Origin: Janthinobacterium violaceinigrum
GTDB lineage: Bacteria > Pseudomonadota > Gammaproteobacteria > Burkholderiales > Burkholderiaceae_D
Assembly (NCBI RefSeq): GCF_009208555.1
Contig: NZ_WFLI01000049.1
Location: forward strand, 1 to 36,450
Reading direction: 5' to 3'
DNA length: 36,450 nt
How positions within the stretch are numbered: position 1 is the first letter of the stretch; each line of letters begins with the position of its first letter. Under the pieces are notes generated by a model, which did no database searches, was not told the origin of the DNA, and saw only the letters and a program-made list of their open reading frames with translations. Made by a program: the position numbers and the translations under genes. Below, one piece after another: positions 25,749-33,174 of this stretch.

Positions 25749-28145
25749 TCAGAAGCGGTACGTCAAGGTCCCCCGCACGCTGCGCGGCATGCCGTACGTG
25801 CCTTGCGCGTAGGTATTGATGTTGATGTACTTCTTGTCCAGCGCGTTTTCCACGTTCAGCTGGGCCGTCAGCTGGCGCGACAACTGGTACGTGGCCATCA
25901 GGCTCACCGTGCTGTAGGCCTCCTGCGTCACTCTTTCCTTGCCGTTCGGCCCCTCGTCGTCAAAGTAGAACTTGCTTTGCCAGTTGATGCCGCCGCCCAC
26001 GGTGAGGTCGGGCTTTACCTTCCAGGTGGTGAACAGGCGCGCCGTCGAGCGGGGCGACAGGGTGTTGATGTCCTGCTGCTCGCGGTCTTTGGCGCGGAAG
26101 TGGCTGGCGCTGGCCGTCACGTTCCAGCCCGGCGCCAGGCGGCCCGACAGTTCCCCCTCGATGCCGCGGCTGGTGGCGCCGCGCGCCGCATAGTACGCTT
26201 GCGTGGTGGTGCCGGGAATGTTGTGGGCGCCGTCAGGCTGGGCCAGCTTATCCTGCTTGATCTCGAAGACGCCGACGGATGCGTTGGCCCGTCCTCCGGC
26301 CAATTCTCCCTTCAATCCCACCTCCAGGCTTTGCCCCGTCAGCGGGTCCAGCCAGGCGCCTGTGCGGTCCTGGTTTTCCTGCGGGCGGAAGATGTCCGTG
26401 TAGCTGGCATACGCCGAATACGTGTCGTTCAGATCGACCACCACGCCCGCATACGGCACGAACTTGCTCTTGGCAAAGGCGAAGCGGGCGCTGCCGTCAA
26501 AGCCGATGCGGTCCTTGTCCCAGCGGCTCAGGCGCCCGCCGAGTATCAATTTGGTGTTGTCGGCAACGTTCAGGCGCGCCGCGCCATAGGCGCCATATTG
26601 CTTGGTCGTGTATCGTTCCGACAGTACGGGCTCGCCCCAGGCCGGCTGCGGGTAGCTGCCATCCCAGGCCAGGAAGTTGCCGATCGGTTCAGGGTCGAGC
26701 GCTTCCTTGACCTTGAATTCGGCGTGCTGCACCGTGTAGTTGGCGCCCACGATGACTTCATGCTGGCGTCCGCCCAGGCTGAACGGCCCCGAGACTTTCA
26801 CGTCCATGCTGCTCTGGTCGCGCGCGCCGATGTAGCGGTTCGGGTAGCCCAGCATGCCCAGGCCCGTGACCTTGTCGGGCCGTTCGGCCAGGAACACCAG
26901 CGGCGTGTCTTCCGTGTGCCGGCTGTACATGGCTTGCGCCTGCGCCTTCCAGCCCTGGCCCAGCGCGTGCTCGACGGTGGCGTGCACGTTCGTCTGCTGC
27001 GTGGCCCAGGCGGACCAGCGGGGCGCCGTGGTGACGGAACGGTCGAAATCGGTGCGCGTGCCGTCGCTGTACCACAGGGGGAAGCCGCCCCAGTTGCTGC
27101 CTTTCGGGTCGTTCTTCTGGTAGCTGGCGCCCAGCGTGGCCACGGTGCCGGGCGCCAGGTCTGCCTCGACGGTGGCGTAGACGAGCTGGCGCTGGTTCGA
27201 ATAGCCATTGGTAAACGACTTGCGGTCTTGCCAGGCGCCCGCCACCCGGCCGCGCACGGAGCCGTCTTCGTTCAGCGGCGCGGCCAGGTCGACGGTGCCC
27301 CGGTAGTCGCTCCACGACCCCGCCGCCAGCGACAGCTGCCCCTCGAATTGCCTGGCGCTGGCCCGCTTGCGCACCAGGTTGATCGACGCGGACGGGTAGC
27401 CGGCACCCGTCAGCAAGCCCGTGGCGCCCCGCGTCACCTCCACCCTGTCGTAGATCAGCGAATCCATTTCCGATTCGCCGCCCGAATACTGCACCTTGTA
27501 CGTGGTGGGCACGCCGTCGTACTGGAAATTGTCGACGTCGAAGCCGCGCGCGGAAAACGTGCTGCGTTCCGTGTCGAACTGGTTGACGGCGATGCCGGGC
27601 GTGTTGCGCAGCACGTCGCGCACCGTCAGCAAGTCCTGGTCGTCCATGCGCTGGCGCGTGATGACGCTGACCGATTGGGGCGTCTCGCGCAGGGACAGCA
27701 CCAGGCCCGTGGCGCTGGCCGTGGCCGGCGTCGTGTACGAATGCGTGCCTTCCGTGCTGGTGCTGCGCTCGGCCGTGGCGCGCACGGCGATGCCGGGCAG
27801 GGTGGCGGCGTCGGCGGCCGACGGCTGCAGGCGTACGGCGTAGTTGCCGCCGCCCTGGTCGATGGCAATGAGGCCGCTGCCGTCGAGCAGGCGGGCAAAG
27901 CCCTCGGCCACCTGGTAATTGCCGTTCAAGCCGCGGCTGGTCAAGCCCGCGTACAGGCTGGCGGCGCCGGAAATGCTGACGCCCGCATCGGCTGCAAAGG
28001 CGGACAGGGCCGTGCCCAGGGGGCCGGGCGCCACCTGGTAATGGCGCGCGGGCGCTTCCTGGCGCTGCTGCGCGTGCGCGAGCGGCGCCAGGGCCAGGCT
28101 GCCCAGCAGGGCCAGGGTCATGCGGGTAGTGCGGTAATGCTTCAT
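25749..28145 (-). CDS. TonB-dependent siderophore receptor with STN signalling domain (receptor 2)
   Basis: 798 aa from ATG 28145, which has GAAGGG about 9 bases upstream and gives a clean 25-residue signal peptide (ending AHA-QQ). ATG 28166 with AGGA is an equally spaced alternative. The STN domain is at about 35-107 (YQVAPGPLGTALSAFAADAG), the TonB box is around LPGIAVRA, the plug has SLRETPQSVSVITRQRMDD and YDRVEVTRGATGLLTGAGYP, and the barrel ends TLTYRF. It is related to receptor 1 throughout but clearly diverged. It is the last gene of the leftward cassette sigma 29720, FecR 29196, receptor, and the tail faces receptor 1. It should import a ferric siderophore and signal its presence to FecR 2; the ligand is unknown. 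Confidence 0.95.
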   Translation of the reverse strand: MKHYRTTRMTLALLGSLALAPLAHAQQRQEAPARHYQVAPGPLGTALSAFAADAGVSISGAASLYAGLTSRGLNGNYQVAEGFARLLDGSGLIAIDQGGGNYAVRLQPSAADAATLPGIAVRATAERSTSTEGTHSYTTPATASATGLVLSLRETPQSVSVITRQRMDDQDLLTVRDVLRNTPGIAVNQFDTERSTFSARGFDVDNFQYDGVPTTYKVQYSGGESEMDSLIYDRVEVTRGATGLLTGAGYPSASINLVRKRASARQFEGQLSLAAGSWSDYRGTVDLAAPLNEDGSVRGRVAGAWQDRKSFTNGYSNQRQLVYATVEADLAPGTVATLGASYQKNDPKGSNWGGFPLWYSDGTRTDFDRSVTTAPRWSAWATQQTNVHATVEHALGQGWKAQAQAMYSRHTEDTPLVFLAERPDKVTGLGMLGYPNRYIGARDQSSMDVKVSGPFSLGGRQHEVIVGANYTVQHAEFKVKEALDPEPIGNFLAWDGSYPQPAWGEPVLSERYTTKQYGAYGAARLNVADNTKLILGGRLSRWDKDRIGFDGSARFAFAKSKFVPYAGVVVDLNDTYSAYASYTDIFRPQENQDRTGAWLDPLTGQSLEVGLKGELAGGRANASVGVFEIKQDKLAQPDGAHNIPGTTTQAYYAARGATSRGIEGELSGRLAPGWNVTASASHFRAKDREQQDINTLSPRSTARLFTTWKVKPDLTVGGGINWQSKFYFDDEGPNGKERVTQEAYSTVSLMATYQLSRQLTAQLNVENALDKKYININTYAQGTYGMPRSVRGTLTYRF

Positions 28146-28185
28146 TGCTTGTTTCCCTTCGTTCATGTGTTGGTCCTGTGTGGAT

Positions 28186-28212
28186 TGACGGGGCACATGC
28201 GCGAAAGGGACA
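28186..28212 (-). promoter_or_regulatory. candidate ECF promoter of TonB receptor 2
   Basis: On the minus strand TGTCCCTTT (28212-28204) and CGTCA (28190-28186) have 23-base spacing, with an A/T-rich tract directly upstream (28213-28230). The haemagglutinin promoter region has the same order: A/T tract, T-x-TCCCTT, 23 bases, GTCA. Confidence 0.5.
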
Positions 28213-28227
28213 TTTTTTTAAAATTTT

Positions 28228-29196
28228 TTATGCTGGCTCGACGGAAATCCAGAACCGGCTGTGGCGCCGCACGCGGATGGGCAGCGAAGCCTGCAGCAAT
28301 GACAGCAATTGATCCGTGTCATGCAGCCGGTACACGCCCGACACGCGCAGGCGCGCCACGGCCGGATCGCAGCGCACCACGCCGTGGCGGTAGCGGGCCA
28401 GCTGCGCCAGCACCTGGGCCAGCGGCGTGTCGTCCGCATACAGCAATCCCCTGGTCCAGGCGTCCGCATGGGGGGGCAGCGGCTGCGGCGCGCTGGCGGC
28501 CTTCCCGTCGAAGCTGGCTTGCCAGCCCGCTTGCAGAATGACGGGGCGCCCGCCGGCGGGCCGCACTTCCACGGCGCCTTGCGCCACGGCCACGTGGGTG
28601 CGCGCGTCCAGCAGGCTGTCTTCCTGGCGCACCGTGAAGCGCGTGCCGAGGGCGCGGATGCTGCCATTGCTGGTGCGCACGATGAAGGGACGCTGGCGCG
28701 CATCGGCGCTGGTGGCCACGTGCAGTTCTCCGCCGCGCAGGTACAACAGGCGCAGCGCGTCGCCGTAGGCGATATCGGCGGCGCTGGCCGTGTTCAGGCT
28801 GAGTTCGCTTCCATCGGCCAAGGCGAGGTGGCGGATTTCGCCCGTGGCCGTGCGCACGTCGGCCGACCATTGCTGCCATGGCGCCACGCGCAGCATGGCC
28901 CAGCCGGCGGGTCCGGCGACGATCAGCACGGCCAGGGTTTTCAGGGCGGCGCGGCGCTGTGCGCCGGCCGGGCGGTCCAGTACGGGCATGGACAAGGTCG
29001 CGGCCAGCGGCGCGGGCAGCATGCCGAAGGTGCGGCACACTTGCTCGGCCCGTTGCCAGGCCGCCTCATTGCGCGGATGGCGGGCGCGCCAGCGGGCCAG
29101 GCCCTGCCGCGCCTCGTCGTCCAGTTCGCCGCCTTGCATCCGCATCATCCAGTGCGCCGCTTCCTGCGCGGCGCGCGTATCGACCGTGGTGCTCAT
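28228..29196 (-). CDS. FecR-like anti-sigma/signal transducer (cassette 2)
   Basis: 322 aa. The ATG at 29196 overlaps the sigma stop (ATGA). The N-terminal DUF4880-type segment is at residues 8-55 (AQEAAHWMMRMQGGELDDEA, RHPRNEAAWQRA). RR81-82 precede the single membrane helix (about 84-102). The periplasmic FecR domain follows (TATGEIRHLALADGSELSLN, LRGGELHVAT, IRALGTRFTVRQED), then the C-terminal STN-like segment (DTPLAQVLAQLARYRHGVV). It ends about 80 bases before receptor 2. It is the signal relay between receptor 2 and the sigma at 29720. It is similar in layout to the FecR of cassette 1, which it mirrors. Confidence 0.94.
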   Translation of the reverse strand: MSTTVDTRAAQEAAHWMMRMQGGELDDEARQGLARWRARHPRNEAAWQRAEQVCRTFGMLPAPLAATLSMPVLDRPAGAQRRAALKTLAVLIVAGPAGWAMLRVAPWQQWSADVRTATGEIRHLALADGSELSLNTASAADIAYGDALRLLYLRGGELHVATSADARQRPFIVRTSNGSIRALGTRFTVRQEDSLLDARTHVAVAQGAVEVRPAGGRPVILQAGWQASFDGKAASAPQPLPPHADAWTRGLLYADDTPLAQVLAQLARYRHGVVRCDPAVARLRVSGVYRLHDTDQLLSLLQASLPIRVRRHSRFWISVEPA

Positions 29197-29720
29197 GCCA
29201 GCAGCAGGATGCATTGCGCCAGCGCCTGCACCATGTAGCGCTTGACGGTGCGCTCGCTTACTTTCAGGCGCGCGGCGATGTCCGCATACGCCATGCCTTC
29301 GAGCTGCGACAGCAAAAAGGCCGTGCGCACCTTCGCGCCCAGGCCGTCGAGCATAGCGTCGATACGGTGCAGGGTTTCCAGGATCAGCAGGCGCTCTTCG
29401 GCCGACGGCGTGACGGGCGCGGGCAGCTGCGCCAGGGTGGCCAGCCAGGCCTGTTCCAGCGACTGGCGGCGGTAATGGTCGATCAGCAGGCGCCGCGCCA
29501 CGGTGGTCAGGTAGGCGCGCGGCTCGCGCAGGGTGAACGCGCGCTCGCCGGGCGTGGCCAGCAGCTTGACGAAGGTATCCTGCGCCAGGTCCGCCGCGTG
29601 GTCCGTGCACGACAGTTTGCCGCGCAGCCAGCGCAGCAGCCACGGATGGTGCTGGCCATACAGCTGGCTCAATGATGGGGGGCCTTGGGACTCGGCGGCA
29701 GGGGATACGGCATACGTCAC
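29193..29720 (-). CDS. FecI-like ECF sigma factor (cassette 2)
   Basis: 175 aa. The start is GTG 29720, supported by GGAG seven bases upstream. Region 2 is at about residues 17-85 (DHAADLAQDTFVKLLATPGE, EPRAYLTTVARRLLIDHYRR) and region 4 at about 112-170 (LGAKVRTAFLLSQLEGMAYA, IAARLKVSERTVKRYM), typical of FecI. It is transcribed leftward from a strong promoter overlapped by a Fur box, so iron starvation should induce it. It is coupled to FecR 2. Its likely target is the receptor 2 promoter (28186-28212), and perhaps the other two promoters with the same motif. Confidence 0.94.
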   Translation of the reverse strand: MTYAVSPAAESQGPPSLSQLYGQHHPWLLRWLRGKLSCTDHAADLAQDTFVKLLATPGERAFTLREPRAYLTTVARRLLIDHYRRQSLEQAWLATLAQLPAPVTPSAEERLLILETLHRIDAMLDGLGAKVRTAFLLSQLEGMAYADIAARLKVSERTVKRYMVQALAQCILLLA

Positions 29721-29789
29721 GGCACACTCCAGGTTGGGCGCGGAAGTCCCCGTGCCGCTGGCGCAGGCGCGTGCAGGCTCTTCTTAAAT

Positions 29790-29808
29790 GCGAATGGTTC
29801 TCATTTTA
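29790..29808 (-). promoter_or_regulatory. Fur box (cassette 2)
   Basis: On the minus strand TAAAATGAGAACCATTCGC matches the Fur consensus at 13 of 19 positions, with the core AATGAGAA/CATT intact. It overlaps the -10 of the cassette 2 promoter. Confidence 0.65.
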
Positions 29809-29830
29809 CATCGACGTGCCTGAATGTCAA
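29803..29830 (-). promoter_or_regulatory. sigma70-type promoter of the second sigma-FecR operon
   Basis: On the minus strand a perfect TTGACA (29830-29825), a 16-base spacer and TAAAAT (29808-29803). It lies between the DUF2252 gene end and the sigma start at 29720, and the Fur box covers the -10. Confidence 0.72.
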
Positions 29831-29839
29831 TGGAGCGTG

Positions 29840-31060
29840 CTAACTGGCCTGGCGCCGCTGGGCATAGCTGCGGCAATGTTCCAGGTAGCCCGTTTCGTGG
29901 CTGGCGATCAGCTGCAGCACGCTGTTCCACAGCCACGGGGGAATCGGATTGCCATCGTGCCGGTCCGTCTGCAATTGCTTGATCCAGTGCATGCCCGTGG
30001 ACCAGTCCATCTGCCGCGCATGCGCGCAGCCGACCACATACGCGAGGTAGCTGGCCGTGCTGGCCGCGTCTTCCACGCTCAGTTCGTCGATTTCCAGCTT
30101 CAGGTCTTGCGGCAGCAGTTCGCGAACGAAGATGCCGCGGCCCAGGAAGCGCTGCGGCATGGTGCGCTCGCCCAGCGCGGGCGACAGGTGGCGCGCGCCC
30201 GCCACCACGCGCTTGGCGTTGTCGCGCGGCATGCTGGCGTGCGCATAGCGCACGGAGGTCGCTTGCACGGCTTCCTTGATGTCGATCAGGCAGTATTCGC
30301 CGTCGCCCAGGCCCAGCAGCACGGCGTAGCGCAGCAGACCCAGCGAACTGCAGCCCTTGACCCAGTAGGCCGCGTCGATGACTTCCAGCTTCACTTTCTT
30401 GCCCCGCGATTTCAGGCGCGTCACCAGCGCGCGCAGGTCCGACGACGCGCACAGGGCGGCGATGGCTTTCTTTTCTTCCCTGGAAATGGGCCAGAAGTTG
30501 CGCCCCATGGGGATGATGGGCCGGGTTTCCAGGAAGCGTTCCTCGGCCAGTTCCTTCCACGAGCGCTGCACGGCGCCGCGCAAGGCCGTGCGCACGACGG
30601 CTGGGCGTGGCAGGGCCAGCTGCAATTCGCCGGGCAGGAAGGCAAAGGCATAGCCGTCGAGCATGTGCTGCAGCATGCTGGCCGTGACCACGCCCGGCAG
30701 CGAAGAGCCGCGCGCGGCCGTCGCCAGCGACAGGGCCAGGCGCACCAGGTCGTGCGCGGGATTGCCGATCACGCTCTGGTCGAAGTCGCGGATCTGCATT
30801 TCCACGCTGCCGTCGGCACCGGCCAGCGGTCCCAGGTTGCCCAGGTGGCAGTCGCCGCAGATCCAGATGGGCGGTCCTTCCGGCAAGCTGTGGCCCGGCT
30901 GCGCCTGCAGCCATTCGTAATACTGCGCCGTATTGCCGCGCACATAGGCATGGGGCGAACGGGCCATTTTTTCATCGCGGCGGTCCAGCAGCAGCTGGCG
31001 GCGTTGGTCGGGGGAGGGCAATCTGGGCAAGGTGCGTTCCTTTTGGTAAGTTTCCTCCAT
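29840..31060 (-). CDS. DUF2252 family protein
   Basis: 406 aa from ATG 31060. The start was chosen because upstream in-frame codons give an unlikely peptide and overlap the corA promoter region; AGG lies 7 bases before it. Family landmarks: KMARSPHAYVRG (31-42), ICGDCHLGNLGP (68-78) and DFDQSVIGNPAHDLVRLALS (92-111). These patterns resemble the catalytic region of kinase-like/aminoglycoside phosphotransferase folds (H-G-D-x-x-x-x-N and D-F-D), but the biochemical role of DUF2252 is not known to me. No signal peptide. Divergent from corA with a 97-base gap. Not obviously part of the iron cassettes. Confidence 0.88.
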   Translation of the reverse strand: MEETYQKERTLPRLPSPDQRRQLLLDRRDEKMARSPHAYVRGNTAQYYEWLQAQPGHSLPEGPPIWICGDCHLGNLGPLAGADGSVEMQIRDFDQSVIGNPAHDLVRLALSLATAARGSSLPGVVTASMLQHMLDGYAFAFLPGELQLALPRPAVVRTALRGAVQRSWKELAEERFLETRPIIPMGRNFWPISREEKKAIAALCASSDLRALVTRLKSRGKKVKLEVIDAAYWVKGCSSLGLLRYAVLLGLGDGEYCLIDIKEAVQATSVRYAHASMPRDNAKRVVAGARHLSPALGERTMPQRFLGRGIFVRELLPQDLKLEIDELSVEDAASTASYLAYVVGCAHARQMDWSTGMHWIKQLQTDRHDGNPIPPWLWNSVLQLIASHETGYLEHCRSYAQRRQAS

Positions 31061-31157
31061 ACTATGCCTGCGCGCCTTGTTGCGCCGTGAAATGCTTAAC
31101 AGAGCGACAACCATGTCTGCCTTAAGCTGCAACTATCTTTTATTTTTGGAAATGAAC

Positions 31158-32144
31158 ATGGATTTGAGCCAGCACGCCGCCGTCGTCAATTGCGAAGCCT
31201 ATCGCGATGGCAGGAAGATCGCCCACTTCGATATCGACAAGGTGGGCGACTTCCTCGACGACCCCGCCTGTTTCGTGTGGATCGGCCTGGCCGGTCCCGA
31301 TACGGCCGCCATGCAGGCGCTGCAAGCGGCCTTCGGCTTGCACGAGCTGGCCGTCGAGGATGCGGAAGGGGCGCACGAGCGGCCCAAGCTGGAAGAATAC
31401 GGCGACACCCTGTTCATGGTGCTGCACACGGCCAGCCTCGATGGCGACGCCATCGTGTACGGCGAAACCCACGTCTTCCTGGGCTGCCGCTTCATCATTA
31501 CCGTGCGCCACGGTCCCTCGGCCGGCTATGCGAAGTTGCGCGAGCGTAAGGAGAGCGTGCCGGAAAAACTGGCCAGCGGACCCGGCTACGTGCTGTATTC
31601 CATCATCGACTTCATCGTCGACCAGTACCAGCCCTGCATCGACCACTTGCAGGCGAAGTTCCAGCAATATGAAACCCAGCTGTTCAAGCCCAGTCTGAGC
31701 GAAGACAAGCTGCAGGATTTCTACCAGCTCAAGACGGAGCTGCTGAAGCTGGACGCGGCCGTCAACCCGCTGCATGAAATCTGCACCCAGCTGATCCGCT
31801 TCCATGGCGATATCGTGCCCAAGGAAAACCGCATCTATTACCGCGACATCCTCGATCACGTGAAACGGGTCACGCACACGGCGGGGCAGATGCGCGAAAT
31901 GGTCAATTCGGCCATGCAGGTGGCGCTGGGCCAGATCTCGATCCGCCAGAACGAAGTCGTCAAGCGCCTGGCCGGCTGGGGCGCCATCCTGGCCGTGCCC
32001 ACCATGGTGTTCAGCCTGTACGGCATGAACTTCGAATTCATGCCGGAGCTGAAATGGCGCGGCAGTTATCCGGCCGTCATCGTCGGCATCTTTGTCGGCT
32101 GCTATCTGCTGCACCGCCGTTTGAAGAAGGATGGCTGGCTGTAG
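31158..32144 (+). CDS. corA: CorA-family divalent metal (Mg2+/Co2+) transporter
   Basis: 328 aa, the normal CorA length. A large cytoplasmic N-terminal domain with long helices is followed by two C-terminal membrane segments (GWGAILAVPTMVFSLYGMNF and YPAVIVGIFVGCYLL) flanking the selectivity motif YGMN (G289-M290-N291), then a basic tail (RRLKKDGW). It forms a pentameric inner-membrane channel for Mg2+, sometimes Co2+ or Ni2+. ATG 31158 has GGA at a suitable distance (TTTGGAAATGAAC); ATG 31152, two codons earlier, is the alternative but too close to that site. Divergent from the DUF2252 gene. After the stop comes a small GCGGC/GCCGC hairpin and then a structured stretch. Confidence 0.93.
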   Translation: MDLSQHAAVVNCEAYRDGRKIAHFDIDKVGDFLDDPACFVWIGLAGPDTAAMQALQAAFGLHELAVEDAEGAHERPKLEEYGDTLFMVLHTASLDGDAIVYGETHVFLGCRFIITVRHGPSAGYAKLRERKESVPEKLASGPGYVLYSIIDFIVDQYQPCIDHLQAKFQQYETQLFKPSLSEDKLQDFYQLKTELLKLDAAVNPLHEICTQLIRFHGDIVPKENRIYYRDILDHVKRVTHTAGQMREMVNSAMQVALGQISIRQNEVVKRLAGWGAILAVPTMVFSLYGMNFEFMPELKWRGSYPAVIVGIFVGCYLLHRRLKKDGWL

Positions 32145-32243
32145 CGGCAAAGGCCGCCACCGTGCAAATATTGGAGAGTTTTGCCGCGCAATTAGCTGCT
32201 ACGATGAAGCTGTCCTGGCGAAGGTGGCACATGGTCATGACCT

Positions 32244-32354
32244 CCTTGGCGTGGACGCCGCGTCCGGCTGCTGCGACTACCCCAGCGCGTGCAGCCCGGG
32301 CCGCATGACGCGTCCGACGCCACAAGGCTCCTGTTACCCAGGAGCCTTCTTTTT
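32244..32354 (+). ncRNA. candidate structured RNA ending in an intrinsic terminator
   Basis: The 200-base gap after corA is not coding. Its 5' arm CCTTGGCGTGGACGC (32244-32258) can pair with GCGTCCGACGCCACAAGG (32310-32327) with a small bulge and mismatch. The last AAGG of that arm is also the start of the terminator stem, so the two structures exclude each other. This could be the 3' leader of corA mRNA or a separate small RNA; I found no convincing promoter for it. Confidence 0.3.
32324..32354 (+). terminator. strong intrinsic terminator
   Basis: A perfect 10-bp stem AAGGCTCCTG / CAGGAGCCTT with loop TTACC, followed by CTTTTT. It lies 180 bases after corA and just before the stop of the convergent hydrolase gene. 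The T run is only on the plus-strand side, so it mainly ends rightward transcripts. Confidence 0.85.
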
Positions 32355-32356
32355 GC

Positions 32357-33055
32357 CTATGCCCCGGCCACCGCCGCAGCCGCTTCCAGGATCAGCGCCG
32401 TCACTTCCACGGGGCGCGAAGCCAGCGAAGCGTGGCTGGCGTTGAGCGTGATGACTTTCCGCGCCTGCAGGCGCGCCGCCATGCGCTCCTGGTTGACGGG
32501 GGAAATCATGCGGTCGGCGCTGGAAATCTGGTACCAGCTGGGCTTGTGGCGCCAGGCCGGGTCGCTGACGGTGTCGCCGAACGTGCTGGCCAGCGGGGCT
32601 TTCTGCACCACGCCCAGCACGGCGCCTTCTTCCGCATCGAGATCCTGGCAAAAGCTGTCGTGGTATTGCGCGGGCTTGACCCACAGATAGCCGTCGCTGT
32701 CGCCTTCCAGGCTGGCCGCGCCCAGGGGCGGGTGTTCCTGCGTGATGCTGCCTGCGCTCTCGCCCGCGTCGGGGGCGAAGGCGGCGATATACACGAGGCC
32801 CGCCACGTTCGGCGCATTGCCGGCCACGCTGATGACGGCGCCGCCGTAGGAGTGTCCTACCAGCAACACCGGGCCATCGACTTGCGCAACCATCTTGCGC
32901 GTGCGCTCGGCGTCGTCGGCCAGCGACGTCAGCGGCAGTTCGACGGCGCGGATGGCCGTGTGGCCCTGGCGCCGCAATTCGGCAATGACGCGGCTCCAGT
33001 GGGCGGCGCCGCCCCAGAAACCGTGGACGAGGACGATGGTGGCTTGCTGGCTCAT
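32357..33055 (-). CDS. alpha/beta-fold hydrolase
   Basis: 232 aa, cytoplasmic (no signal peptide). ATG 33055 has a perfect AAGGAG seven bases upstream. The fold is clear: VLVHGFWGGAAHW (8-20, oxyanion loop), nucleophile elbow GHSYGG (Ser69), and the likely catalytic His in NASHASL (about 208). It resembles the small esterases of the EstC/salicylate-esterase/methyl-esterase type. The substrate cannot be read. It sits between corA and the third TonB receptor, so a role in opening ester-linked siderophores is conceivable but unsupported; it could equally be an unrelated housekeeping esterase. Confidence 0.88.
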   Translation of the reverse strand: MSQQATIVLVHGFWGGAAHWSRVIAELRRQGHTAIRAVELPLTSLADDAERTRKMVAQVDGPVLLVGHSYGGAVISVAGNAPNVAGLVYIAAFAPDAGESAGSITQEHPPLGAASLEGDSDGYLWVKPAQYHDSFCQDLDAEEGAVLGVVQKAPLASTFGDTVSDPAWRHKPSWYQISSADRMISPVNQERMAARLQARKVITLNASHASLASRPVEVTALILEAAAAVAGA

Positions 33056-33174
33056 GCGGATACTCCTTGTGGCGGTGGCGCTGATGGGAGATGGGCCGTG
33101 CGGCCTGTCAGCGGGCAGGCGCGCGGCGTGCAGCCCAGCCATTGTAGGCCATTGCCTCAGCCATGGGAGCCATC

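Noticed and set aside
25803..28541. Long plus-strand open frame opposite receptor 2
   Set aside because: Compositional shadow; the minus strand encodes a clear TonB receptor. The same applies to long frames at 23369-25519, 33163-35463, 29672-31090 and 21923-23278.
32324..32354. Attenuator controlling a downstream gene
   Set aside because: The next gene on the plus strand is more than 4 kb away; the neighbouring hydrolase is on the minus strand, so this is simply a terminator.
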